Source: Photobacterium atrarenae (GTDB taxonomy: Bacteria; Pseudomonadota; Gammaproteobacteria; Enterobacterales; Vibrionaceae). Taken from it: a DNA stretch of 64,000 nucleotides. Location: positions 1,791,599 through 1,855,598 of the forward strand of contig NZ_CP101509.1 of NCBI RefSeq assembly GCF_024380015.1, given 5' to 3'. The stretch's first letter is position 1. The number at the start of each line of letters is the position of its first letter. The notes under the pieces were generated by a model. It did not search any database. It saw nothing but the letters and a program-made list of their open reading frames with translations, and was not told where the DNA came from. The position numbers were made by a program, and so were the translations under genes. Positions 18,016-27,400 of the stretch are shown here, piece by piece.

Positions 18016-19485
18016 TCAGGCCTGTGCTTTTGCGGCCTTAAATTCCTCGATGGCCCTGAGCCGCGCCGCTTTGTGATCCACAATAGGTTTGGGATAATTC
18101 AAACCATTCGCCTGTGGCCATCGATGGGGCTCGTGGATATATTTATCCGGCACATCTTTGAGTTCATGTACCCATTTACGGATAAATTCCCCCTTTGGAT
18201 CAAACCGTTCTCCCTGAGTGGTCGGATTAAACACCCGAAAATAAGGCTGAGCATCCGTTCCGGTTGAAGCTGCCCATTGCCAGCCGCCATTGTTCGATGC
18301 CAGATCGCCATCAATCAAATGAGACATGAACCACTGCTCACCGGCTTGCCAATGGATGAGCAAATCCTTGGTGAGAAAACTGGCGGTGATCATCCGCAAA
18401 CGGTTATGCATCCAACCGGTTTCGCGTAACTGGCGCATTGCCGCATCAACAATCGGAAAACCGGTTTCCCCCTGCTGCCAAGCCGACAGCAACGCCTCGG
18501 ATTCCTGCCAGCGCACATGCCTGGTCCACGGCTGGAAAGGCTGATCCCGGCTAATTTTCGGCCAGGCGACGATCAGGTGGCGATAGAACTCCCGCCAGAT
18601 GATTTCGTTACACCAGCTAAACTCGCCACTGTCCGGCTCATCCAGACAAAACGGGTATTCCGCAAATAAGGCTGACAGGCACTGGCGTGGAGACAGTGCG
18701 CCTATTGCAAGATATGGCGACAGGCAGCTGGTGCCGTCGACCGCAGGAAAATCCCGGCGTTGATGGTAATCCGGCGCTTTCTCCAGACAAAAAGTCCGTA
18801 GGCGCTGGATCACGGCTTCCTCATCCACCGGCCAGTCCACGCTACTTTTTTCTGGGTATGTAAATGACACCGGTTGATCTGAGAACAACGCATCCGGCAA
18901 ATTTTGCACAACCGGAGCCGGGCGGGCTTCCGGCTGGGGCGGTTGCTGGCGATATTGCGTTAACCACTGGCGGCGAAACGGCGTAAACACCTTGAACGGG
19001 TCGCCATTGCGGGTCAGTACCTCGCCGGGGGCAATCACACAATCATGATCAAACGCACTGAAGCACACCTGATGGCGGTTCAACAAACGGGCGGTTAAAT
19101 CATCGCGCTGCCCTTCATTCCATTCATATTGCTTATTGGCAAAAACATGGTTGAGCTGATGTTGCTGGACCAACGCCAGCACTGCTTCCGGGATTTGATG
19201 AAAATCCGCTAATTCCAGTACAACCAGCGGAATATTCAGTGCTTTCAGTTGCTGACGTAACACCTCAAGCCGCCGCCGGATCAGATCCACCTGGATCGGG
19301 GACGTCTGGTGTTCATGCCATTGCATTGGCGTGGCAGTATAGAGTGCGATCACCCGCTCGCAACGCTGACAAGCCTCGCGCAACGCCTTGTTATCCACGA
19401 CTCTCAAATCAGCCCGAAACCACACCAAACCACCAAGACCGGGCTGATGAGCTGACGGGCTCTCATGTACCGTTTGATTTGCCAT
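18016..19485 (-). CDS. phrB: Deoxyribodipyrimidine photolyase (CPD photolyase, class I)
   Basis: The enzyme uses blue light to split cyclobutane pyrimidine dimers. The 489-residue protein has an N-terminal antenna domain (LVWFRADLRVVDNKALREAC) and a C-terminal FAD domain with WCNEIIWREFYRHL, WMHNRLRMITASFLTKDLL and DLASNNGGWQWAASTGTDA, the class I CPD signature. The start is ATG at 19485 with GAGGAG seven bases before it; five upstream residues are less likely. The MerR gene ends 11 bases upstream, so photolyase is directly in the light operon. Confidence 0.96.
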   Translation of the reverse strand: MANQTVHESPSAHQPGLGGLVWFRADLRVVDNKALREACQRCERVIALYTATPMQWHEHQTSPIQVDLIRRRLEVLRQQLKALNIPLVVLELADFHQIPEAVLALVQQHQLNHVFANKQYEWNEGQRDDLTARLLNRHQVCFSAFDHDCVIAPGEVLTRNGDPFKVFTPFRRQWLTQYRQQPPQPEARPAPVVQNLPDALFSDQPVSFTYPEKSSVDWPVDEEAVIQRLRTFCLEKAPDYHQRRDFPAVDGTSCLSPYLAIGALSPRQCLSALFAEYPFCLDEPDSGEFSWCNEIIWREFYRHLIVAWPKISRDQPFQPWTRHVRWQESEALLSAWQQGETGFPIVDAAMRQLRETGWMHNRLRMITASFLTKDLLIHWQAGEQWFMSHLIDGDLASNNGGWQWAASTGTDAQPYFRVFNPTTQGERFDPKGEFIRKWVHELKDVPDKYIHEPHRWPQANGLNYPKPIVDHKAARLRAIEEFKAAKAQA

Positions 19486-19496
19486 GACGGCACTCC

Positions 19497-20318
19497 TCAA
19501 CTTTGCTGAACCAGAACATCGTGGTGAATGGTGGCAATACTGCCCATCAACTGGATACTACAGTCAAGCTGACGCTGTAACGACACCAACTGGGACAACC
19601 CCTGCTGGCTGATCCGCTGCTCACCAAAAACAAATAAGGCCTCAACCTGAGATGCGGTCATGGCAGCACTAAGCCCCATTAACTTACTCTCCAGGTTCGG
19701 GAGAATTGTGACATCGTAACCCTTCTCTGCCAGCAGCCAGGCTTTTAGCCAGAGGCGGTAATGGACATGCTGGTCAAAGCTAATCAGGAAGCAGCGCTTC
19801 GCTGCGCGTTTTCTGGCCTTGGTGACTAATGCGAGGCACCGCTCGGTCATGGCAGATTGCCACAAGGCTTGCTGAATATTGGCTAACGGGTTATCAGCCC
19901 GCCCAATGGCCTGCTCAACCGGGTTCACCACCTGTTTGATAAAAAGCTCAGATGGATACTCCTTCATCAGCTGAGTCAGGAGCTGGTCCAGCTTTTTGCC
20001 TCGACAATCGAATAAAGCTGAAGTCACCGCCTCAAGGTGTTGTGCAGCCTGAGGTTCTGCTTGCGGTTTTTCCCCTTCGGTCGATTCATGCTCATCCAGC
20101 AATGGCCGCACCTTACTGATCGCCACGCCTTTTTCCAGCCAAACGACAATTTGACGGATTTTGTCGATATCTGCCTGCGAATACACCCGATACCCCTGCT
20201 CGGTGCGCATCGGATTCAGCAGTCCATAGCGACGTTGCCAGGCCCTGAGCGTGACCGGGTTTACCCCAGTCATTTCAGATACTTCTTTAATCGAAAAATA
20301 TTGTTGTTCACAACCCAT
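19497..20318 (-). CDS. MerR-family regulator of the LitR/MlrA type
   Basis: The 273-residue protein has a MerR helix-turn-helix at its N-terminus (FSIKEVSEMTGVNPVTLRAWQ, RYGLLNPMR, EQGYRVYSQADIDKI) and a C-terminal region shaped like the four-helix bundle plus Rossmann fold of B12-dependent light sensors. The cobalamin lower-ligand motif E-x-H-x-x-G is not clean: the best candidate is DQHVHYR, and no W-x9-EH is evident. The sensor may be B12-independent or may answer to another signal. The start overlaps the end of the RudS gene by 11 bases. Its likely targets are the TGTACA dyads upstream of the operon. Confidence 0.85.
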   Translation of the reverse strand: MGCEQQYFSIKEVSEMTGVNPVTLRAWQRRYGLLNPMRTEQGYRVYSQADIDKIRQIVVWLEKGVAISKVRPLLDEHESTEGEKPQAEPQAAQHLEAVTSALFDCRGKKLDQLLTQLMKEYPSELFIKQVVNPVEQAIGRADNPLANIQQALWQSAMTERCLALVTKARKRAAKRCFLISFDQHVHYRLWLKAWLLAEKGYDVTILPNLESKLMGLSAAMTASQVEALFVFGEQRISQQGLSQLVSLQRQLDCSIQLMGSIATIHHDVLVQQS

Positions 20319-21255
20319 AACGTAACTTCAATTCCTCGGGATATGGATTTAAAAAGGTTTGCAACTGCAAATACGGATCAGGATATTCTTTGAGGTAATG
20401 CTGTATCAGCGCCAGCGGGGCCAGGATCGGCTGATTCCCCTCGCGATAACTCATAATCAGTGCTGCCAGCTCCTGCTTTTGCCCCTTGGTCAATGAGCGT
20501 TTGAAATAGCCCTGCAGGTGCATCAGCACATTCGTTTTATTGCTTCTGCTGGCGCGGTTTTTAATGGCATCCATAAACTGCTGACGATACTCAAGATAAA
20601 ACTCATCCAGATCCCAGTCTTTGATCGATGCCACCATCCGGCCGAGCGCCTTATAAGCCGCCGGGCTGTGCGCCATCAGCACCAGTTTGTAGCGGGAGTG
20701 GAACTCGATAAAAGCATGGATAGATCGATGTTCCCGAAGCGACTGATAGAAATCATTCAGGGCATATATCCGGAAGACAAAGTTTTCTCGCAGAACCGGA
20801 TCTTGCAGCCGGCCATCTTCTTCAACCGGAAGCCAGGGCATCCGCTGCATCAGCTCCCGCGTATACACGCCGACCGATCCGCCGGGCACCGTATTACCAT
20901 TCTCGATATATAGCTTCACCCGCTCCATGCCGCACGTCGGTGACTTAGCACACACGATATAACCGCACAATGAATCAAAAGCGGGAATATGCTGATGGGC
21001 AAAAGATTCCATCGATTCGGTATAGTCGATCGACTTGTCTCTACTCGCAACCAGCCGCTCACTGCCATCGGATAATTGCAGTAGCTGAATCGCCGGACGA
21101 GGAACAGGCATGCCAATCCCAACTTCAGGGCAGACCGGTTTAAAGTCAACGTACTTAGCCAATTCATCCACCACAAAACGATTCTGTTTGTGGCCGCCAT
21201 CAAACCGGACCTTTTGGCCAAGGACACATGCACTGATACCCACTGAGATAGCCAT
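20308..21255 (-). CDS. rudS: TudS-DUF1722 fusion, RudS-type tRNA 4-thiouridine desulfidase
   Basis: The 315-residue protein has two domains. The N-terminal TudS/DUF523 domain has the three cluster cysteines expected for a [4Fe-4S] desulfidase: Cys10 in ISACVLGQ, Cys42 in KPVCPEVGIG with an adjacent Glu, and Cys108 in AKSPTCGME. The C-terminal half is DUF1722 (MLMAHSPAAYKALGR, NVLMHLQGYFKRSLT). This fusion is reported to remove sulfur from s4U in tRNA and so reduce near-UV growth arrest; E. coli YbgA, next to phr, shares the DUF1722 part. It is the first gene of the light operon, which supports that role here. Confidence 0.85.
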   Translation of the reverse strand: MAISVGISACVLGQKVRFDGGHKQNRFVVDELAKYVDFKPVCPEVGIGMPVPRPAIQLLQLSDGSERLVASRDKSIDYTESMESFAHQHIPAFDSLCGYIVCAKSPTCGMERVKLYIENGNTVPGGSVGVYTRELMQRMPWLPVEEDGRLQDPVLRENFVFRIYALNDFYQSLREHRSIHAFIEFHSRYKLVLMAHSPAAYKALGRMVASIKDWDLDEFYLEYRQQFMDAIKNRASRSNKTNVLMHLQGYFKRSLTKGQKQELAALIMSYREGNQPILAPLALIQHYLKEYPDPYLQLQTFLNPYPEELKLRYGL

Positions 21256-21266
21256 ATCTAATCACC

Positions 21267-21339
21267 TTGTACAGAATAGAAACTTGTACAATAAAGCTAG
21301 CGCAACATCACGCCTTATACAAGATAATTTTTTGTATAA
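21267..21339 (-). promoter_or_regulatory. Promoter/operator region of the light operon
   Basis: Two dyads have identical spacing: TGTACA-N11-TGTACA at 21268-21290 and TATACA-N11-TGTATA at 21316-21338. Both resemble the recalled MlrA/LitR/CarH operator form (TTGTACA-N12-TGTACAA for MlrA). On the minus strand, TTGTAT (21322-21317) followed by 17 bases and TAGCTT (21299-21294) could be the -35/-10 pair, with one dyad over the -35 and the other downstream. This suggests repression by the MerR-family protein encoded in the operon. Binding is inferred. Confidence 0.65.
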
Positions 21340-21631
21340 CCATAACCTCTTAATGCTGTCATCAGTTGTTCTGTAAACGTCGCTTTGCGCAAACAGTTCA
21401 GTGGTGGCTGACTCAACCGCCACAACACCTCGGTCTGGTTAACACGACTTGATGAATTTATATTCCACCTATTACAGTGCTACGAGGATGGGATGAGTTA
21501 AGTTATTAGCATGGTGTGATTGATCCAAGATAAAAAAATACAAGCAAAATAATCACCTAAGTCTAAAATTTTAAGAGATAGGCATATTAGTGCGGTCGCA
21601 TAAGCGACAGGTTTTGTAAAGGAGCTGACTC
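21340..21631 (+). promoter_or_regulatory. Upstream region of pelA
   Basis: About 290 bases lie between the light-operon operators and pelA. No gene is visible. A 10-bp palindrome TAAAATTTTA lies at 21564-21573, about 60 bases before the pelA start, in an AT-rich stretch that could hold the promoter. I cannot assign a specific regulator such as FleQ or VpsT from sequence alone. Confidence 0.4.
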
Positions 21632-24385
21632 ATGCGTTTATTTATCTGGGCACTGATATTGTTACCGACTCTATTCAATGCGGCAATCGCATCAAACCGG
21701 CAGCAACCTTCATCAGTGGTGTTCTACTACAACACCATTGACTCCGTTCGAGAGCTGATGAACTACGACCGGGCCGTCGTCACCCCGGCGCTGATCACAC
21801 AGCGGCAAATCGACACCCTGCACGATGCCGGAACCCAGGTGTTTGCCTATCTCAGCGTGGGAGAATATGACGGCAAAAACCTCCCTGTTCAGCTGCAGGA
21901 TGCTTCTCCGGTCCGTAACAACAACTGGCAAAGCCATGTCATGGATTTATCTTCCGACGCCTGGCAAGCACACTTGCTCGCATTCGCTGGAGAGCATCTG
22001 GCCAAAGGTTTTGACGGCCTGTTTCTGGACACGCTCGACAGCTACTACCTATTTGCCAAGAGCGAAACGACACAAGCCACTCAGCAGCAAGCACTGATAC
22101 GGATCATTGATGCTTTATCCAAGCTGGAAGGGAACCCCAAACTCATCCTTAACCGTGGCTTTGAAGTCTTGGAACAACTGAACGCTCCCATCCAGGCTGT
22201 TGTGGCCGAGTCGCTGTATCACAGCTACCACCCGCTTGATAACAGCTACCATGACGTCAGCAAAACCGACACCGAATGGCTAAGCAAACAGCTCGCACAA
22301 GTCAAATCCCTCGGACTTGAGGCGATTGTGATCGACTATATTCCCGGCCAGGATCGGGATGCCCAGAAAGCAGCAGCGAAGCGCTTATTAGCTGAAGGCT
22401 ACACCCCGTATATCAGCGACGGCATGCTGTATGAATTTGGTGTCAGCACCATCGTCCCGGTTGCCAAGCGGGTGCTTGGCGTATTTGACGGTACAGAAAC
22501 GTCTTACAACCGTTCCTTGTGTCATCGAATGATCGCCATGCCACTGGAGTACAATGGCTACGTGCCCGACTGTCGGGACATTAATACCGTGAACTTTGAG
22601 CGTCTAGACAGCAACCGCTACGCCGGCATCGTCGTCTGGCTTGAAGAGAGTACCTATAACAAGCATCCCCGCTTCCAGCAGTGGCTGGCTCAGCAGCTTC
22701 ATCAGCAACCGCTCCTGTTTCTCAAGTCTCTGCCGACCCTTGCCTCCCTCAGAGCCAAATTAGGGTTACGCGAATCCGGTGAGTTCAATCCCCGGGTCCA
22801 AATCACCCAGGGCCAGGACTGGCTGACTTCGCACTATCCACTGCGCTTCAGTCAATTCGAGACCTATCCGAAATGGGTCAGTACCCAACCCGCGGTTCAG
22901 CCGCTGATTGAAGCCACTGACGGTACTACAACCCCCGCAGGGCTCCTGTTCAAAGCCCCCTGGGGCGGCGCCGCTCTGCTGCCGCTGCCTGTCACGGTGT
23001 TGGCCAATCAAAAAGAGGCCTGGTATATCGACCCGTTTCGGTTGATCGATGAAACCCTCAACTTACCCCCGATTCCGGCTGCGGATGTGACCACTGAAAC
23101 CGGACGGCGGATCCTGACCAGCCATGTTGACGGTGACGGTTTCCCCTCAATCGCCTGGTTCCCGGGTAAACCTTACACCGCTGAAGTGCTGATGGAACAC
23201 GTATTCAAGCCCTATGCGATCCCGCAAACAGTCTCCGTGATTGAAGGGGAGATCAGCAAGGATGGGCTGTATCCAAAGATAAGTGCCGAGCTGGAAGCCA
23301 TCGCCCGGCAGATCTTTGCTTTGCCCAACGTTGAAATTGCATCGCATACCTTCAGCCATCCATTTTTCTGGGATAACTCAGTCAGCGTTGAAGAAAAACA
23401 ATACGGCGATCACTTGCCGATTCCCGGTTATAACGTCGACTACCGTAAAGAAATTATCGGCAGCCTGGACTACATCAACCAAAAACTAGCGCCCAAAGGG
23501 AAAAAGGCCAAGTTGATTTTGTGGTCAGGCCGAGCCGACCCGGATGAGAAAACTCTGGCCATTGCCGAGCAAGCCAACGTGCTGAATGTCAACGGCGGCA
23601 ACACCTATGTAGTCCAGGGCAATCAAAGCCTTACTCAGGTCTCTCCAACCATTGCCTGGTACCCTTCCGCAGTACATGTCTACGCCCCGGTGCTAAACGA
23701 AAACCTCTACACCAATTTGTGGACGGAGAACTTTGACGGTTATCGCCGCGCAATTGAGACCTTTCAACTGTTGGGCAGCCCGCGCCGTTTAAAAAGCATC
23801 AGTATCTATTACCACATGTATTCCGGCGCCTATCCCGCTTCTCTGAAAGGGTTGACGGAAGTTTATGACTGGGCAATTGAGCAAAAAGCCACGCCGTTGT
23901 ACTTAAGTGAGTATGCCAAACGAGCCCAAGCCCTGTATGAAACCGGTCTTGCACAAACCCTGAATGGTCGATGGCTGATCACCAGCTCCGGTGTGCGAAG
24001 TATTCGCCTGCCGCATGCCCTGGGTACCCCTGTGATGCAGCAAAGTTCCATTGCAGGCTGGGAGCACGGTGAGGATGGAAAATATCTGATCCTCTCGCAA
24101 CCCAGAAGCACTTTGACCCTGAGCACTACAGGTGACACCGCGATCCGTTTGAAAAATGCCAACGGCCAGTTAATCCAATGGCAACGCAAAGGGGACGTGA
24201 TTCACTGGACCCTGAAAACACATATTCCGTTGAAACTCGAGCTGGCCAATGCCTCAGCTTGCCAGCGCAACACTGAGGCGGCGCTGCAAGAAACTCAAGC
24301 GGACAACCTGATTCGTTACACCAGTCAACAAGCCGGACAATTTAGCGGAGAGCTACGTTGTCCATCGATAACACATACGAACTAA
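21632..24385 (+). CDS. pelA: PelA, Pel polysaccharide hydrolase/deacetylase
   Basis: PelA is the periplasmic enzyme that trims and partly deacetylates Pel, the cationic GalNAc/GlcNAc biofilm polysaccharide. The 917-residue protein has a signal peptide (residues 1-20), an N-terminal GH114-type hydrolase domain to about residue 290 (YLSVGEYDGKNLP, FDGLFLDTLDSY), and a C-terminal CE4-like deacetylase with LTSHVDGDGF near 495-504 (metal and base Asp) and IASHTFSHPF near 570. AAAGGAG sets the start. It is the first gene of the full pelABCDEFG operon and close to the 948 residues of the Pseudomonas protein. Confidence 0.93.
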   Translation: MRLFIWALILLPTLFNAAIASNRQQPSSVVFYYNTIDSVRELMNYDRAVVTPALITQRQIDTLHDAGTQVFAYLSVGEYDGKNLPVQLQDASPVRNNNWQSHVMDLSSDAWQAHLLAFAGEHLAKGFDGLFLDTLDSYYLFAKSETTQATQQQALIRIIDALSKLEGNPKLILNRGFEVLEQLNAPIQAVVAESLYHSYHPLDNSYHDVSKTDTEWLSKQLAQVKSLGLEAIVIDYIPGQDRDAQKAAAKRLLAEGYTPYISDGMLYEFGVSTIVPVAKRVLGVFDGTETSYNRSLCHRMIAMPLEYNGYVPDCRDINTVNFERLDSNRYAGIVVWLEESTYNKHPRFQQWLAQQLHQQPLLFLKSLPTLASLRAKLGLRESGEFNPRVQITQGQDWLTSHYPLRFSQFETYPKWVSTQPAVQPLIEATDGTTTPAGLLFKAPWGGAALLPLPVTVLANQKEAWYIDPFRLIDETLNLPPIPAADVTTETGRRILTSHVDGDGFPSIAWFPGKPYTAEVLMEHVFKPYAIPQTVSVIEGEISKDGLYPKISAELEAIARQIFALPNVEIASHTFSHPFFWDNSVSVEEKQYGDHLPIPGYNVDYRKEIIGSLDYINQKLAPKGKKAKLILWSGRADPDEKTLAIAEQANVLNVNGGNTYVVQGNQSLTQVSPTIAWYPSAVHVYAPVLNENLYTNLWTENFDGYRRAIETFQLLGSPRRLKSISIYYHMYSGAYPASLKGLTEVYDWAIEQKATPLYLSEYAKRAQALYETGLAQTLNGRWLITSSGVRSIRLPHALGTPVMQQSSIAGWEHGEDGKYLILSQPRSTLTLSTTGDTAIRLKNANGQLIQWQRKGDVIHWTLKTHIPLKLELANASACQRNTEAALQETQADNLIRYTSQQAGQFSGELRCPSITHTN

Positions 24386-24426
24386 CGGGCCGCGAAACCT
24401 TTACCCACTTGATGACGAGAAAGCAA

Positions 24427-27400
24427 ATGGCGGTATTTCCTAAACGTCCATCCGACACCGGTAATCAGCCGAACTCCAGACTTCACCTGGTGAGTGGCCG
24501 GACATTAGTGATCTTAACGCTCACATCACTCTGGGCATTGTGGTTATTGGCACCAGATCAATCCATGCTGATCCGACTGATCACCCAATCCACCTCTCCC
24601 CAGGTGTCTTTGGCGTTTCTACAGGAAATCCAGGCCCGGGAGCCCGATAACCGAGCCGTCAGTAAACTGATCATCGAAAACTACTATCAAATGGGAGAAC
24701 TGGACAAAGCGATTTCAGTCTCAGAATCAATGATTGACCAAGATAATTTGTCCCTCGACTGGCCGTCGCTTGCTACTTATGTCAATTTGCTCCAGGACAA
24801 ATACTATCAAGCCAAAGCGACGGCTGGCGCAGCGCCGGACGTTGAAGCGAGGCTCCGGCAAGTTATTCATGGCATTGACTATATTCCGGATGCCAAACTG
24901 GCGAGAGACTTAGCTGACACCGCCATCTCTCTGTCAATGACGCAAAAAGGCTACGATTTTCTGGTGCCTCATCTGCAAAGCGGCCGCACCAATCGCCAGG
25001 AGCTCGTATCACTGGCCATTCAAAATTCAGACTACGACAACTCGCTCAAACTCCAGAAGGAGGCATTTAATCAGTCGGAATCACTGGAATCGGCGACAGC
25101 CTTACTCAATTTATACCTGACAACAGGACGTGCCGCGCAAAGCCGCGAGTTTATTGGCAATTATCAGGGACAACTGAGCGAAACCCCTGACTTTCTTCGC
25201 CTGACTATCGCTCACTCGACCCAAATAGGGAATCTAGAAACGGCGCTGAAACAGTCCGGCAAGCTTCTGGCTCTCATCCCCAGCACCGAACTCAGAGTCG
25301 CTACAGCAGAACTGGCCATCGCAACCGGACAGCTGGCACTGGCGACCACGCTACTGACTGAGGTCACCAGAGTGGATGACAACCCCGCTTATGTGGTTCG
25401 ACTACATGATCTTCACCGCTGGCAAGGAAACATCGAGCAGGCCGCCCAGCTGAGTCAACGTCTACTGGCGATGGGACCGACTGAAGACCAAATCCGGGAT
25501 GGAATTGCCGAAGCCCGGGCACTCGGGGATATTTATCAAGAAGGGATTTATTTCGACAAACTTGCATCCAACAACCAGCTGAGCGTCGTGGAATACGCCG
25601 ACTGGCTTAATGCTGTGGAAAAATCCCAAGGAACGGATGTCGCGCTCCAAAGTGTACAAAACCTCGCTGCCCGGCGGCCAAAAGATCCCGAACTCATTGT
25701 CCATCAGGCACGCCTCTATGAATATCGCAGCGATCATTCCAAGGTCATCGAGCAATGGGAAAAACTCCAGTCATTACGTCGTCCGAGCCAGGCAGAGGCG
25801 ATGCGGTTTGCCAATGCTTACATCATGAACCGGCAACCTGAGCAAGCGCTGGCCGTACTCACCGCTCCCAAAAACTGGCTACAGGCCGATGACGATTACC
25901 TGGAATCTGTCTCCACTCTGGCCTGGGAGACCAGTAACCGCCTTATCTCCCGTCAGGTTCAGGAGCAACTTATCGCCAGAACCAGCGGCAATATTGATGT
26001 CTATCGTTACCTGAGAACCCGCGATCCGGTCAAAACCAAAGAAGACATCGACAACCTGGTCAAACTATATCAGCATTCAGGCAATGCACAGCCTTTGCTG
26101 GCTGCCATGCAGGCCTCTCGTGCCAACCAGGATCAACCGACCTTTGCCCACCTGGTCGATCTGGCGACCCGGGATTCGGCGCTTACCGACCATATCGGGG
26201 TGTTACTGTATCGGGCGCAGCTGGCCAAAGATAACCAGGCGCAAGAACAAGCCGCCGATTTCTATCGGCAAGTGCTCCAACAGGCGCCTTACCATGATGG
26301 GGGGATTAACGGTCTGCTCTGGCTGGCCATCGAGGCCAACGACCAGGATGCCATGGCTTCACTGTATGATCGTTATAAGCGCTCATTGCAGGACAACGCA
26401 GCCTTATGGCTGAGCTTTGCCACCGCAGCACAGCAGATGGGCCAGTTGGAAGAAGCCGATCTCTGGTACCAGCAACTGTTGTTGCACAATGAGACATCCG
26501 GTGACATTGATGCTGCGGTCTTGCTGAACTACGCGGCTTTGCAAGAGCGACAAGGCGAGTATGCCAAAGCCCGCCGCCTGCACCGCTACCTCGCCAGTCA
26601 ACTGAGCGACGAGCTGCTCTCGCTCGAAGAAGGCGACATCGCCTACCACTCCCTGGTGGCCTTATTTGTGGGCGAACAAGCGGCACAACAACTGGCGGAG
26701 CAAGCCCTGATCGAACAGCCTGATCAGGGCCATGCTGAAGATCTGTTCCGTTATTACCTGGCTGCGGGCCAGCCCGACAGCCTGATCGCCTGGCATCGAC
26801 ACACAGCGCTCAGCCGCTATACCCTGCCTGACTGGCAGCAACTGGCCATCGCCATTCAGGAGAAAGACCGGCCAACGATGGAGCGCCTGCTGGAACAGTC
26901 ATCCAACCTACCCGAGGCTGATAAGAATACCGCCCTCCAGCTCACCGGACAATACGCCAAAGCCTGGCTGCACGGCGAGCAACAACTCGGGCAACTCAAT
27001 GATCCCGAAGCGGAGCGTCAGCTACGCCGGGTCCATGTGGCCCAGCATCCGGACCAGACTCACAGCGTTCGCGCCCAGGCGACCCATCACGCCGAGTGGG
27101 ATATTTCCCGCTATAGCCTCGACTATTACGCCCCACATCAGCAGGGGAATTGGCGTCTGGGAACCGACTTCCAGCGTGCAGACACGCCGGATCAGCTCAA
27201 GGGAATCAAGATGCAGGATGAAACCCGGCTGCGCGGTACCTATCAGTCCCGGCTACCCGATGCGCGTTGGTCTCTGGGATTTGACCTGGCGGATGGCTTA
27301 GGCGAACAGCGTCTGGGCTTCTCTACCAGCTACCTGCGCTCGTTGAATGATTACTGGGACATGTCTTTACAACTGGGTATCCAGATGCCGATTGAAGCCA

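Noticed and set aside
21340..21631. c-di-GMP riboswitch (GEMM) upstream of pelA
   Set aside because: The conserved GEMM tetraloop-receptor segments are not present.
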